Shown here piece after piece: positions 25,931-35,084 of a DNA stretch of 64,000 nt; the first letter of the stretch is position 1, and each line of letters opens with the position of its first letter. Location: assembly GCA_045587545.1 (NCBI GenBank), contig JAZNCN010000007.1, forward strand, positions 1 to 64,000, given 5' to 3'. This DNA is from Caccoplasma_A sp045587545 (GTDB lineage: Bacteria; Bacteroidota; Bacteroidia; Bacteroidales; G3-4614). Below the pieces are notes generated by a model that saw nothing but the letters and a program-made list of their open reading frames with translations, was not told the origin of the DNA and did no database searches. Position numbers and translations under genes: made by a program.

Positions 25931-28444
25931 CTATTTTGTTAGATTAGCTATTGTTGCCACCATTGTTGCCAATGAAGCAGCAGAAGTTGCAAATGCCATT
26001 GCATTTTGCATATTTATTCGTGGTTCACCTCTACTTGGAACTATAAGTTCAGATCCTGGGGTTATTGCTTTTTTACTATTTTTCTTTGCCTTAGAGGCTT
26101 GACCATTCATATGAAGCACATACATCTTATTCTTTTTTGCCCTTGTACCATATCCTCCTGCTTGAGATACGTAATGAGAGGTTTTCTTTCCTTCTTCATA
26201 TACTACAGTATTAGGATACAATACGGCTCCACTTATACGAACAGTATTATTGAACTCCGGAATATCTAATACATCTCCCTCTCTCAAAACCAAATCAACT
26301 GATGAACCCGGATTTTTCATCGCAGCTTCTAAATCTATTCCCACATAATAGACATCGCCCAGTTCAAGTTTCTCAATGTCCAACGAGTCACTATTCTGTT
26401 TCATTAAATCAAGAGTCTTTTGCATTTTTACTCGTTCATCATCATTTATTTTGCGAGTTAAACGCGCTCCTTTTATATATGCTCCCGGAATAAAACCTCC
26501 TGATTTCTTAATTAAATCTGACAAACGTTCGTTACGTTGTGTCAAAGAATAAGTTCCCGCATATAAAACCTCTCCTTTTACTTGTACATTTACTTGGGCT
26601 TTATATGAAGGACTTTTCCTCACAAATACCTGATCATAAGGTTCCAATACAAATGCAGACTCCCCGTCAATAACAAAACCATCTTTAAGGGCAAATGTGA
26701 ACATTTTTCCCGTTTGGTCTGTTGCCTCTTCTCCTTTTCTATCTTTTATTCTTCTTGACACATCAACCTTTACTGTTGAAGCTGATTCTGTTAATCCTCC
26801 AGCCTGAATTATAATGTCTTCCAAAGTAGTGTTTTCTGCATATGGAAAATCTCCCGGACGAGCAACTTCTCCAAAGACAGAGACAGTTCCTATATCCTTT
26901 AAATCATGTATGCTGGGTATATACAATATATCATTTTTTTGCAAAGGGATATCTTCTATTGTCCCATTCAATATACCTTTTATATCAACTTGTATAATCT
27001 CCAAAGTTAAATCTTCTTTCACTCTATGCATTACTGCACGACCTAAGAAAGCATCTCCCATAATTCCATCTGCTTTTTCAACCAATTGCTTTACGGTTTT
27101 TATACTTTCTCCATATTGATATACTCCAGGACGATATACAGCTCCTTTTATTTCCAATCTGTTTTCAAATCGGTCTAATATAGCTCCGACATTTACCTCA
27201 TCTCCATCAGTTAATTTAAATGTTGAAAAATCAACATCATCTACTGTACATATTTGGAATTCTCTACCATTTTTTCTTGTTACCTGTAAATGTTTTTTAT
27301 ATGCATCACTTGTAAAATTCCCAGAATAAGAGATAAGATCCTGCATTGTTTCGTCTTGTTTAGTCTCGTAATACATAGGACGTTTTACTTTACCCTTTAT
27401 TGAGACAAGATTCTCATATGGAGGAACTATTATCAAATCTCCATCTCGAAGAGTTATATCCGACAAATCTTTTCCTTTAAGAATATATTCATATAAATCT
27501 ACAACGGCTACATCTTCTCCGGCTCTTGCTATTCTTATATTACGCAAACTTCCTTTTGTGTTAATACCTCCTGCAGAATATATCGCATGAAATATTGATG
27601 ATAGTGAAGATAATGAATATGTACCCGGGAACTCTACTTCCCCCATTACATTTATTTGAATTGTTCTTAATTGTCCTAAAGTTACTTTTAATTTTGAATT
27701 AGAATCATCAGATATGCCTGAATATATTCGACTTAACTCTTTTCTTAAATATTTCGTAGCCTCCTTTATCGTCATTCCATTAAGGTATATTATACCAATA
27801 TCTTGTATTGATATATTACCGTCCGGCGATATTATTGAAGAAATAGTATTTTGGCTTGCGCCCCATATATCAATTATTATTTCATCACCGGGTCCTAATT
27901 TGTAATTTTCAGGTGTTGCTATATTCTGATTTGGGATAAAGGTTAAATCTCTGTTTTTAAATATATTACGACCAAATATCTCTATTGTATCACCTTCTGC
28001 AACTTTTTGTTTATCTCTAATAAATGTATCATCAATAACCTCCTCTATCATAAGTTCATCAACCCCTCCAAATTTATTCTCTAATCCATGTGTTGATGTT
28101 GCAGAGGTTTTATTGCTTCTATCTTCTCCTATTGCTTCTCCTTTAAAATTATCTTCTGAAATAGAAACAGAGGTTCTCATTCTATTCTTATCAACAGCAC
28201 TTTTACTATTTGAGATTTTTTGGTCTTTCTCATACTTCGCTTTTATTCTCTCAACTTGCGCACGAGTTACACCTTTTGCAGCCAATTCAGTAGCCATCTG
28301 TTTTTGAGAGACTCCGTCTTTAGTTGCTTTTTTAATATATTCTATTACCTCTTCGTCCGACATATTTTGCGACATTACTGGTAATGTAGCTAAAACTAAT
28401 AAAGTAAAAAGAAATAAAATTTTTCTCCTCATATCTCGATTCAT
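25931..28444 (-). CDS. Polysaccharide export protein with multiple SLBB domains
   Basis: Large Wza-related protein for export of capsule or exopolysaccharide. A signal peptide (about residues 6-25, cleaved after VMSQ) precedes a helical segment with the SDEEVIEYIKKA and SQKQMATELAAKGVTRAQV motifs (28-75), then the Poly_export domain (near 180, YKLGPGDEIIIDIWG) and a string of SLBB units to about 790, ending in a hydrophobic Ala/Thr-rich segment. 837 residues is about twice E. coli Wza and typical of Bacteroidota. No lipobox. It stands alone, far from the two sugar-phosphate transferases in this window, and has a promoter about 175 bp upstream. Confidence 0.88.
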   Translation of the reverse strand: MNRDMRRKILFLFTLLVLATLPVMSQNMSDEEVIEYIKKATKDGVSQKQMATELAAKGVTRAQVERIKAKYEKDQKISNSKSAVDKNRMRTSVSISEDNFKGEAIGEDRSNKTSATSTHGLENKFGGVDELMIEEVIDDTFIRDKQKVAEGDTIEIFGRNIFKNRDLTFIPNQNIATPENYKLGPGDEIIIDIWGASQNTISSIISPDGNISIQDIGIIYLNGMTIKEATKYLRKELSRIYSGISDDSNSKLKVTLGQLRTIQINVMGEVEFPGTYSLSSLSSIFHAIYSAGGINTKGSLRNIRIARAGEDVAVVDLYEYILKGKDLSDITLRDGDLIIVPPYENLVSIKGKVKRPMYYETKQDETMQDLISYSGNFTSDAYKKHLQVTRKNGREFQICTVDDVDFSTFKLTDGDEVNVGAILDRFENRLEIKGAVYRPGVYQYGESIKTVKQLVEKADGIMGDAFLGRAVMHRVKEDLTLEIIQVDIKGILNGTIEDIPLQKNDILYIPSIHDLKDIGTVSVFGEVARPGDFPYAENTTLEDIIIQAGGLTESASTVKVDVSRRIKDRKGEEATDQTGKMFTFALKDGFVIDGESAFVLEPYDQVFVRKSPSYKAQVNVQVKGEVLYAGTYSLTQRNERLSDLIKKSGGFIPGAYIKGARLTRKINDDERVKMQKTLDLMKQNSDSLDIEKLELGDVYYVGIDLEAAMKNPGSSVDLVLREGDVLDIPEFNNTVRISGAVLYPNTVVYEEGKKTSHYVSQAGGYGTRAKKNKMYVLHMNGQASKAKKNSKKAITPGSELIVPSRGEPRINMQNAMAFATSAASLATMVATIANLTK

Positions 28445-28561
28445 TTATTTTATACCAAGTTTAATTTATCTATTTTAAGTATAACGTATTTTTCTCTATT
28501 TTATTGCTTAAAACTGATTATAATCAAGATGCAATAATACTCATTTTTTGTTATAATATAA

Positions 28562-28580
28562 ATTTCTTTATTAAAGAAAT
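28562..28580. repeat. Inverted repeat in leader of SLBB gene
   Basis: Arms ATTTCTTTA and TAAAGAAAT are exact inverted copies around a single T, within the predicted 5' leader of the SLBB gene. It may be an operator or an RNA hairpin. Confidence 0.4.
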
Positions 28581-28594
28581 ACCATATTTTGGGT

Positions 28595-28626
28595 ATTGTC
28601 GGGTCTAACACAGAGATCTATATTTG
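28595..28626 (+). promoter_or_regulatory. Plus-strand promoter, possible small RNA
   Basis: ATTG (28595-28598), a 20-bp spacer and TATATTTG (28619-28626) point rightward with no plus-strand gene downstream before 35 kb. A hairpin with T-run follows at 28692-28723, which would define a transcript of about 90 nt. Confidence 0.4.
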
Positions 28627-28632
28627 CAAATG
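28625..28632 (-). promoter_or_regulatory. -7 box for SLBB export gene
   Basis: On the minus strand TACATTTG is an exact TAnnTTTG match; it shares its TTTG/CAAA core with the plus-strand box, making a back-to-back palindrome TAnnTTTGCAAAnnTA-like element (28619-28632 region). No good -33 is seen. Confidence 0.45.
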
Positions 28633-28723
28633 TAAAGATAGTAATAATTCTTTTATAGTGTTATATATTTCGTTTAGTTTATAAATTGGTTGAGGAGCGA
28701 TGAGATATCGCTCCTCTATTTTT
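28633..28723 (+). ncRNA. Candidate small RNA upstream of SLBB gene
   Basis: Inferred only from a plausible plus-strand promoter ending at 28626 and a terminator at 28692-28723; no reading frame of note and no known RNA family recognised. It could instead be untranscribed spacer with a terminator that guards the ilvC side. Confidence 0.25.
28692..28723 (+). terminator. Hairpin with T-run, rightward
   Basis: GAGGAGCGAT (28692-28701) pairs with ATCGCTCCTC (28707-28716) around a 5-nt loop and is followed by TATTTTTT on the plus strand. The minus-strand flank lacks a T-run, so it is oriented rightward although the flanking genes are on the minus strand. Confidence 0.7.
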
Positions 28724-28746
28724 TATCAATACTCATAAATTACAGA

Positions 28747-28777
28747 ATGAGGATACACCTTATTGACATATCCTCAT
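28747..28777 (-). terminator. Inverted repeat after ilvC
   Basis: ATGAGGATA and TATCCTCAT are exact inverted copies 13 nt apart, about 35 bp past the ilvC stop. The T-run is weak, so it may stabilise the 3' end rather than terminate. Confidence 0.45.
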
Positions 28778-28809
28778 CTATATAATTATTTAAAAAACTT
28801 CCTTAATTA

Positions 28810-29856
28810 TTAATTGTTTTCAGGACGTAATTTGCGAACTACAACTCCGGCTTGCCACATTTCGCTGTTACGTAACTCTTCTAACTCTTTATTTAGTCCA
28901 TCACGATAACCAGGTTGGCTGTTTGTGTCAATTGAGCGTTGAGCCTCATTTCCTTTTGCTACTTCGCTATACAACTCCTCAAATACAGGTTTTGATGCGT
29001 CGCGGAATTTCTTCCACCAATCAAGTGCTCCACGTTGTGCTGTTGTTGAACAGTTTGCATACATCCAATCCATTCCATTCTCTGCTACAAGAGGCATAAG
29101 TGATTGTGTAAGCTCCTCAATTGTTTCGTTGAAAGCCTCTGAAGGGGTGTGTCCATTAGCACGTAACACCTCGTATTGTGCGGCAAATATACCTTGGATT
29201 GCTCCCATTAGAGTACCTCGTTCTCCTGTTAAGTCAGAATATACCTCACGTTTGAAGTCTGTTTCAAAAAGATAGCCTGAACCTACTCCAATTCCTAATG
29301 ATATTACACGGTCTTTTGCGCGACCTGTAGCATCTTGGAATATTGCAAAACTTGAGTTAAGACCACGTCCTTGCAAGAACATACGACGAAGACTTGTTCC
29401 TGAACCTTTAGGTGCTACCAAAATAACATCTACATCTGCAGGGGGAACAATTCCTGTACGCTCTTTATAGGTTATTGCAAAACCATGAGAGAAATATAGT
29501 GCTTTACCTGGAGTAAGAGCCTCTTTTACAGTGGGCCAAACCTCAATTTGAGCTGCATCAGACAATAGGTATTGTATGATTGTTGCACGCTCACAAGCCT
29601 CTTTAATATCAAATAATGTCTCTCCCGGTACCCAACCGTCAGCAACGGCTTTATCCCAAGTTTTTGAGTCTTTACGTTGACCAACTATTACATTAAATCC
29701 GTTATCACGAAGGTTAAGACTTTGACCGGGTCCTTGTACTCCGTATCCGATAACTGCTATTGTTTCATTTTTTAATACTTCTCTTGCTTTTTCCAATGGA
29801 AACTCTTCGCGGGTTACTACATTCTCTTCAACACCGCCAAAATTCATTATTGCCAT
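28810..29856 (-). CDS. ilvC: Ketol-acid reductoisomerase
   Basis: Second step of valine and isoleucine synthesis: Mg-dependent alkyl migration of acetolactate followed by NADPH reduction. The nucleotide motif GYGVQGPGQSLNLRDNG is at about residues 38-54 and the catalytic acidic region with the E-rich helix lies near 215-250. 348 residues indicates the short class I enzyme as usual in Bacteroidota. Last gene of the ilvDBN-thioesterase-ilvC operon. Confidence 0.96.
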   Translation of the reverse strand: MAIMNFGGVEENVVTREEFPLEKAREVLKNETIAVIGYGVQGPGQSLNLRDNGFNVIVGQRKDSKTWDKAVADGWVPGETLFDIKEACERATIIQYLLSDAAQIEVWPTVKEALTPGKALYFSHGFAITYKERTGIVPPADVDVILVAPKGSGTSLRRMFLQGRGLNSSFAIFQDATGRAKDRVISLGIGVGSGYLFETDFKREVYSDLTGERGTLMGAIQGIFAAQYEVLRANGHTPSEAFNETIEELTQSLMPLVAENGMDWMYANCSTTAQRGALDWWKKFRDASKPVFEELYSEVAKGNEAQRSIDTNSQPGYRDGLNKELEELRNSEMWQAGVVVRKLRPENN

Positions 29857-29889
29857 AATTGTTTAATTGTTTATTAAGTTAATTAATTA

Positions 29890-30636
29890 TTATCTGTTTT
29901 TTAAAATAATTCTACATCTACAAATTGTTGCTCCGCCATCAACAGGTTTCATCTCTGCTGAATAGTTATCGGGAGCCTCTTCACATCGCAACAAAGATAG
30001 TTCTTGATTAAAATGAGCCTCGTTCATATAGCTTATCTCAAAACGAGATATATACTTTGTATCTAAGTCTGTCATTGGCACAAGATTTACTATATGTTCT
30101 ATCTGTTTGCCACTATTGAAGTGACGGTTATAATCAATATCTCCGGCTTTTACTTTATGAGTAAAACCTTCTCCCGAAATTATAGGTCTTACTTTTCCTA
30201 TTTTTGCTATCGGACACTCCCTCTCTCCTAAACAATCACGAAGATGCTCAAAAGAACTTATATCCAAAGACTTTCTTGTTGTCAAATCAATCACAAACCA
30301 TACCGAACGTGCATATCCGTATATTTTTCCTTTATTATCTTTAATACAGAAATTACGTTCTGAGAAGTGTTTATTGATACCCTCTATCCATGTCTCTATA
30401 ATTAATGTATCGTATGGTTTGGGATATTTATCCATTTCTAATGCTAATCGTGCCAATACCCATGCTTGATTTTTGGGGGTTATATCGGCATAACCTATTC
30501 CTAAAATATCGGCATGTTCTGTTGCTACATCTAATATCTTGTTTGCAAGGAATGGTAATGTTACTTCTCGTTGTGCATTACAATCCGATGCTACAATATT
30601 ATAGATTTTAGCATATTGATTTGGTAAATTCTTCAT
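29890..30636 (-). CDS. Acyl-ACP thioesterase (FatA/FatB family)
   Basis: Releases fatty acids from acyl carrier protein; double hot-dog fold. The catalytic Asn/His motif of the family is visible as DIDYNRHFNSGKQ in the second half (about residue 160), and the first half has the LARLALEMDKYP and HFSERNF segments. 248 residues is normal for bacterial members. It is embedded between ilvN and ilvC (1 bp after ilvN), an arrangement known in Bacteroides. The context suggests a link to branched-chain precursors, but chain specificity cannot be inferred. Confidence 0.85.
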   Translation of the reverse strand: MKNLPNQYAKIYNIVASDCNAQREVTLPFLANKILDVATEHADILGIGYADITPKNQAWVLARLALEMDKYPKPYDTLIIETWIEGINKHFSERNFCIKDNKGKIYGYARSVWFVIDLTTRKSLDISSFEHLRDCLGERECPIAKIGKVRPIISGEGFTHKVKAGDIDYNRHFNSGKQIEHIVNLVPMTDLDTKYISRFEISYMNEAHFNQELSLLRCEEAPDNYSAEMKPVDGGATICRCRIILKNR

Positions 30637-30637
30637 T

Positions 30638-31186
30638 CTAACACCCCTCTATCTCTTTCCTTCGTAACTCTTGAGACTCTAAATATTTATCAACGTGCTC
30701 TATTGTTGATTTTGTTATTGACACTCTTCCTGATTTCACAAATTGCAATACTCCATATTTATCAAGGTCTTGAAAAAGCGCTTGAGTCTCTTCTGTATGT
30801 CCTGTTTTCTCTATTATGGTATATACAGGGTGCATCTCTAATATACGAGCATTGTATTTACGTACTAATTTTTCCAAGTCCCCTGCTTCCAACAGAGCTG
30901 ATGTTGATACCTTATATAATGCTACCTCCTGATATACTATATCATCTTCGGCATAATAAAATGCACGTATTACATCAATTCTTTTCTCTATCTGATTTAC
31001 AACCTTTATTGCCATTGCTTCATCACAATTTGTTGTTATTACAAACTTGTGCACTCCATTAATGGCTGACGCAGATACAGATAGAGACTCTATATTGAGT
31101 TTGCGACGGGTAAAGATAATTGATATTTGGTTTAACAGACCCACCTCATTTTCAGAGAGTGCTGTTATTGTATATAGTTTTTCCAT
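30638..31186 (-). CDS. ilvN: Acetolactate synthase small subunit
   Basis: Regulatory subunit of acetohydroxyacid synthase. An ACT domain (about residues 3-75, with ENEVGLLNQISIIFTRR) binds valine for feedback inhibition, and the C-terminal domain (about 85-165) contacts the catalytic subunit. 182 residues is typical. Its ATG overlaps the ilvB stop by one base (TAATG), giving coupled translation and balanced subunits. Confidence 0.93.
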   Translation of the reverse strand: MEKLYTITALSENEVGLLNQISIIFTRRKLNIESLSVSASAINGVHKFVITTNCDEAMAIKVVNQIEKRIDVIRAFYYAEDDIVYQEVALYKVSTSALLEAGDLEKLVRKYNARILEMHPVYTIIEKTGHTEETQALFQDLDKYGVLQFVKSGRVSITKSTIEHVDKYLESQELRRKEIEGC

Positions 31187-32901
31187 TACAATTTATATAT
31201 TTCGTCGCGGTTTAACATTACATAGTCCACACTCTTTCCTGTTGGTGTCATAGGGAATACCATCTCCTCTTTTTCAACTACAGCTTCAAGAAGATACGCA
31301 CCTTCGTGTTGCAACATCTCTTCTATGGCTGAATCTAAATCCTCACGTTTTTCAACTCGTCGCCCTTTTATTCCATACGAAGCAGCCAATGCTATAAAAT
31401 CGGGGTTAGCAAGGTCTGTTTCTGAAAATCTCTTATTAAAGAACAACTCCTGCCACTGACGTACCATTCCTAATACAGTATTGGTAAGCAACACTATTTT
31501 TACATTTGTTCCGTATGCTTTGATTGTTCCCAACTCCTGAAGTGTCATTTGTAAACCTCCATCTCCTACAAACAAACATACTGTACGTTCTGGTGCACCA
31601 AATTTTGCACCAATTGCTGCAGGTAAGCCAAACCCCATTGTTCCCAAACCTCCCGAAGTTACAACACTTCGAGGTTGAGAGTATCCTGAATATTTTACAC
31701 CCATCATCTGGTTTTGACCTACATCGGTTACCACTACGGCATTATTATTAGTAAAGTGTGATACTCTACTTACAACCTCTCCCATTTTTAATGCTCCACT
31801 TTGAGGAGAAACCTCTACATCTATAACCTTAGCTTTTTCCTCTGCTTTAGGCCGATTGAACATTTGCAACCACTCATCGCGTTCGCATTTTTCAACATAC
31901 TCGGTTACTGCGGCAATACTCTCCTTTGAGTTTCCTAAGACTGTTAAATCTACCGGTACATTTTTATTGAATTCCGATGGGTCTATGTCAAAATGTATCT
32001 TTTTAGCCTGCTTTGCATATGTATCAAGCACTGCTGTTACACGGTCATCAAAGCGCATTCCAACAGCTATAAGCAAATCACATTCGTTAGTCATAACATT
32101 AGGAGCTACATTCCCATGCATTCCTATCATTCCCATATTTAAGGGGTGTGCTGTAGGGATAGAAGATAAACCCAACAATGTTGTTGCTGCCGGTATTTGA
32201 GCTTTCTCCATTAAGGCTATTATCTCTTTCTCTGCATCACCTAATGTTACTCCTTGTCCTATAAGCAAGAGCGGTTTTTTTGCAGCATTTATCATCTCTG
32301 CTGCTTTTTTAATTGTCTCCTCTTCTAATTTTGGATAAGGATTATAACTACGTATATAATTACATTTTTTATATTCAAATTCAGCAACCTCAATTTGAGC
32401 ATTTTTTGCAAAATCAAGCATTACCGGACCGGGACGCCCTGTTGATGCTATATAGAATGCACGTGCTACTGCCCACGCAACATCTTCTGCTCTACGAATT
32501 TGATAACTCCATTTTGTTATAGGCAATGTTATGCCTACAACGTCTGTCTCTTGAAATGCATCAGTTCCTAACATTGAAGATGGCATCTGTCCTGCTATTA
32601 CAACCATTGGAGTGCTATCCATCATTGCATCTGCAATTCCCGTGATTGTATTTGTTGCCCCCGGACCCGATGTTACTATTACAACTCCTGTTTTGCCTGA
32701 TACTCTGGCATAACCTTGCGCTGCATGAGTTGCTCCTTGCTCATGACGCACCAATATATGTTTCAACTCCTCTTGATAATCATACATACAGTCAAAGACC
32801 GGGGTTATTGCTCCTCCCGGATAACCAAATACTGTATCAACGCCCTCTGCAAGAAGACTTTTTATCAAAATTTCAGAGCCTGTCAATTTCTCTTTTGCCA
32901 T
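31186..32901 (-). CDS. ilvB: Acetolactate synthase large subunit
   Basis: ThDP-dependent enzyme condensing pyruvate with pyruvate or 2-ketobutyrate. The catalytic glutamate is E54 in VRHEQGATHAA; the central FAD-binding domain and the C-terminal ThDP motif starting VGDGGLQMT (about residue 435) are intact. 571 residues, normal. It follows ilvD by 49 bp, where a second -7 box is seen, so ilvBN may also be transcribed from an internal promoter. Confidence 0.96.
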   Translation of the reverse strand: MAKEKLTGSEILIKSLLAEGVDTVFGYPGGAITPVFDCMYDYQEELKHILVRHEQGATHAAQGYARVSGKTGVVIVTSGPGATNTITGIADAMMDSTPMVVIAGQMPSSMLGTDAFQETDVVGITLPITKWSYQIRRAEDVAWAVARAFYIASTGRPGPVMLDFAKNAQIEVAEFEYKKCNYIRSYNPYPKLEEETIKKAAEMINAAKKPLLLIGQGVTLGDAEKEIIALMEKAQIPAATTLLGLSSIPTAHPLNMGMIGMHGNVAPNVMTNECDLLIAVGMRFDDRVTAVLDTYAKQAKKIHFDIDPSEFNKNVPVDLTVLGNSKESIAAVTEYVEKCERDEWLQMFNRPKAEEKAKVIDVEVSPQSGALKMGEVVSRVSHFTNNNAVVVTDVGQNQMMGVKYSGYSQPRSVVTSGGLGTMGFGLPAAIGAKFGAPERTVCLFVGDGGLQMTLQELGTIKAYGTNVKIVLLTNTVLGMVRQWQELFFNKRFSETDLANPDFIALAASYGIKGRRVEKREDLDSAIEEMLQHEGAYLLEAVVEKEEMVFPMTPTGKSVDYVMLNRDEIYKL

Positions 32902-32937
32902 AACTTAATGGTAAAACTTGGTTTCTATTTTAGTTGA

Positions 32938-32945
32938 CAAAGATA
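32938..32945 (-). promoter_or_regulatory. Possible internal promoter for ilvB
   Basis: TATCTTTG on the minus strand, an exact -7 match, lies in the ilvD-ilvB gap; the upstream -33 would fall inside the ilvD 3' end and matches poorly (spacer 18). Confidence 0.35.
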
Positions 32946-32950
32946 ACTAA

Positions 32951-34780
32951 TTATTCTATAATACGAAACGCTCCCTTATCGGCAGAACTTACCATTGATG
33001 CATAAACCTTTAATGCCTTAGATATAACCCTATTGCGTTTTTTAGGAGAAAATGCATCTTTTCCTCTCCTTTGCTCCTCTTCTCGACGAGTTGATAGTTC
33101 TTCATCTGTCAATTTTACATTGATTGTACGAGCAGGTATATCTATTTCTATTATATCTCCATCTCTTAGTAATCCTATATTTCCTCCCGATGCTGCTTCG
33201 GGCGATACATGACCTATTGACAACCCTGATGTTCCTCCAGAAAAACGCCCATCGGTTATTAAGGCACACTCTTTACCCAAATGTCTCGATTTTATATATG
33301 ATGTGGGATATAACATCTCTTGCATTCCCGGACCTCCTTTAGGACCTTCATGTGTAATTACCACTACATCTCCTGCTTGAACTTTTTCGCCTAATATTCC
33401 TTCGCATGCATCTTCTTGCGATTCAAATACTTTTGCTGCTCCTGTAAAACGGAATATACTTTCATCTACTCCCGCAGTTTTAACAATACAACCATCTTGA
33501 GCTATATTTCCTTTTAATACTGCCAAGCCTCCATCTTTAACGTATGCATGTTCAAAATCACGAATACAACCGGTTTCTCTATCTGTATCAAGTTCTTTGT
33601 AAACGCTTGATTGAGAGCCTAATTTAAGGTTAAACTTATTACATGGAGCGCTTAGCCACAACTCTTCTGCTTCTGATGTAAAGTTTTTACCATCAATAGC
33701 ATAATTGTCTATTGCATCGCCAAGTGTCATACCATCAACGCGTTTAACCGTAGTATCAACCAAACCCTGTTTTGCCAATATGCTCATTATAGAGATTATA
33801 CCTCCCGCACGATTTACATCTTGCATATGGAAATGTGAACTTGGTGCTACCTTACACAATACGGGTGCTTTACGAGAGAGGAGATCAATATCGTCCATAT
33901 TAAAATCAACTCCTGCTTCTTGAGCTACAGCCAGTAAATGCAATACCGTATTTGTTGAACCACCCATTGCTATATCAAGTGTCATGGCATTCAAAAATGC
34001 AGCTCGTGTAGCTATTGAACGAGGTAATACAGATTCATCTCCCTCTTCGTAATACTTACGACAATTTTCAACTATCTGTTTTGCCGCTTTAACAAATAAC
34101 TTTTCTCTGTTTATATGTGTTGATATAATTGAGCCATTACCTGGCAATGCCATTCCTATTGCCTCATTAAGGCTATTCATTGAATTAGCTGTAAACATGC
34201 CTGAACATGAACCGCAAGAAGGGCATGCAGCTCTCTCAACTTCAGCTACTTGCTCATCGCTTATGCTTGCATCAGCACCTTCAATCATAACATCAATAAG
34301 GTCTAATGCTCTACCCCTAAGGTTTCCTGCCTCCATTGGTCCTCCCGATACAAATATAGCAGGTATATTCAATCGCATTGCAGCCATTAACATTCCTGGG
34401 GTTATCTTATCACAATTGCTGATACATATCATTGCATCAGCTTTGTGAGCATTAACCATATATTCAACACTATCTGCAATAAGATCGCGCGAGGGTAAAG
34501 AATATAACATTCCATCATGACCCATTGCTATTCCATCATCTATTGCAATTGTATTGAATTCTGCTGCAAAACAACCTAATTTTTCTATTTCTGCTTTTAC
34601 TTTCTGTCCTATTTCATGTAAATGCACATGCCCGGGAACAAATTGAGTAAATGAATTTACTACGGCAATAACAGGCTTTCCTATCTGCTCATCTTTCATA
34701 CCATTTGCTCTCCAAAGAGCTCTCGCCCCCGCCATTCTTCTGCCCTGAGTACTTTGCGCACTACGTAATTTGTTTGCCAT
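32951..34780 (-). CDS. ilvD: Dihydroxy-acid dehydratase
   Basis: Fe-S dehydratase for the third step of valine and isoleucine synthesis. Cluster cysteines are C123 in ISNCDK and C186/C192 in CPSCGSCSG. 609 residues matches the family. First gene of the operon, 45 nt downstream of the predicted start point of a near-consensus promoter; there is no room for an attenuator leader peptide, so control is probably by initiation or by allosteric feedback on IlvN. Confidence 0.96.
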   Translation of the reverse strand: MANKLRSAQSTQGRRMAGARALWRANGMKDEQIGKPVIAVVNSFTQFVPGHVHLHEIGQKVKAEIEKLGCFAAEFNTIAIDDGIAMGHDGMLYSLPSRDLIADSVEYMVNAHKADAMICISNCDKITPGMLMAAMRLNIPAIFVSGGPMEAGNLRGRALDLIDVMIEGADASISDEQVAEVERAACPSCGSCSGMFTANSMNSLNEAIGMALPGNGSIISTHINREKLFVKAAKQIVENCRKYYEEGDESVLPRSIATRAAFLNAMTLDIAMGGSTNTVLHLLAVAQEAGVDFNMDDIDLLSRKAPVLCKVAPSSHFHMQDVNRAGGIISIMSILAKQGLVDTTVKRVDGMTLGDAIDNYAIDGKNFTSEAEELWLSAPCNKFNLKLGSQSSVYKELDTDRETGCIRDFEHAYVKDGGLAVLKGNIAQDGCIVKTAGVDESIFRFTGAAKVFESQEDACEGILGEKVQAGDVVVITHEGPKGGPGMQEMLYPTSYIKSRHLGKECALITDGRFSGGTSGLSIGHVSPEAASGGNIGLLRDGDIIEIDIPARTINVKLTDEELSTRREEEQRRGKDAFSPKKRNRVISKALKVYASMVSSADKGAFRIIE

Positions 34781-34831
34781 ATATATTTAAGCTTTTCTAA
34801 ATTAAACCTGTGGTTTATTATAATAGAGATA

Positions 34832-34863
34832 CAAAATTACCCTCTTTAAATTATTAAAGCAAA
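34832..34863 (-). promoter_or_regulatory. Promoter of the ilv operon
   Basis: On the minus strand TTTG (34860-34863), a 20-bp spacer and TAATTTTG (34832-34839): a full consensus match for Bacteroidota. Confidence 0.75.
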
Positions 34864-35061
34864 CAAAAATAGACAAAAGTTGTGAATTTTATTATTTTTT
34901 TTGCGTAAAATAGTTATAGACAATAAGAAAGCGTTTGAATTTTATTAAAAATAAATATATCTATGATATTTTTCCATATTTGTTTCTCTTTTAAACTTCT
35001 TTATTTGTTATTTTTATTGCTAAAACATAAATCTGCTAAGATAGATTTCAAATTAGTTTAT

Positions 35062-35069
35062 TAAATTTG
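35062..35069 (+). promoter_or_regulatory. -7 box for tamL
   Basis: TAAATTTG matches TAnnTTTG. Predicted initiation near 35076 leaves 9 nt before ATG 35085 but 33 nt before ATG 35109, which slightly favours the second start. No clear -33. Confidence 0.5.
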
Positions 35070-35084
35070 CATTATTATTAGAGC

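Larger units (their letters stand above)
34781..35084. other. Divergent intergenic region ilvD/tamL
   Basis: About 300 bp of very A/T-rich sequence holding the ilvD promoter at the left and the tamL -7 box at the right. Nothing else is supported in the middle. Confidence 0.6.

Noticed and set aside
34781..34835. Leader-peptide attenuator before ilvD
   Set aside because: The predicted start point leaves about 45 nt before ilvD, too short for a leader peptide and alternating hairpins.
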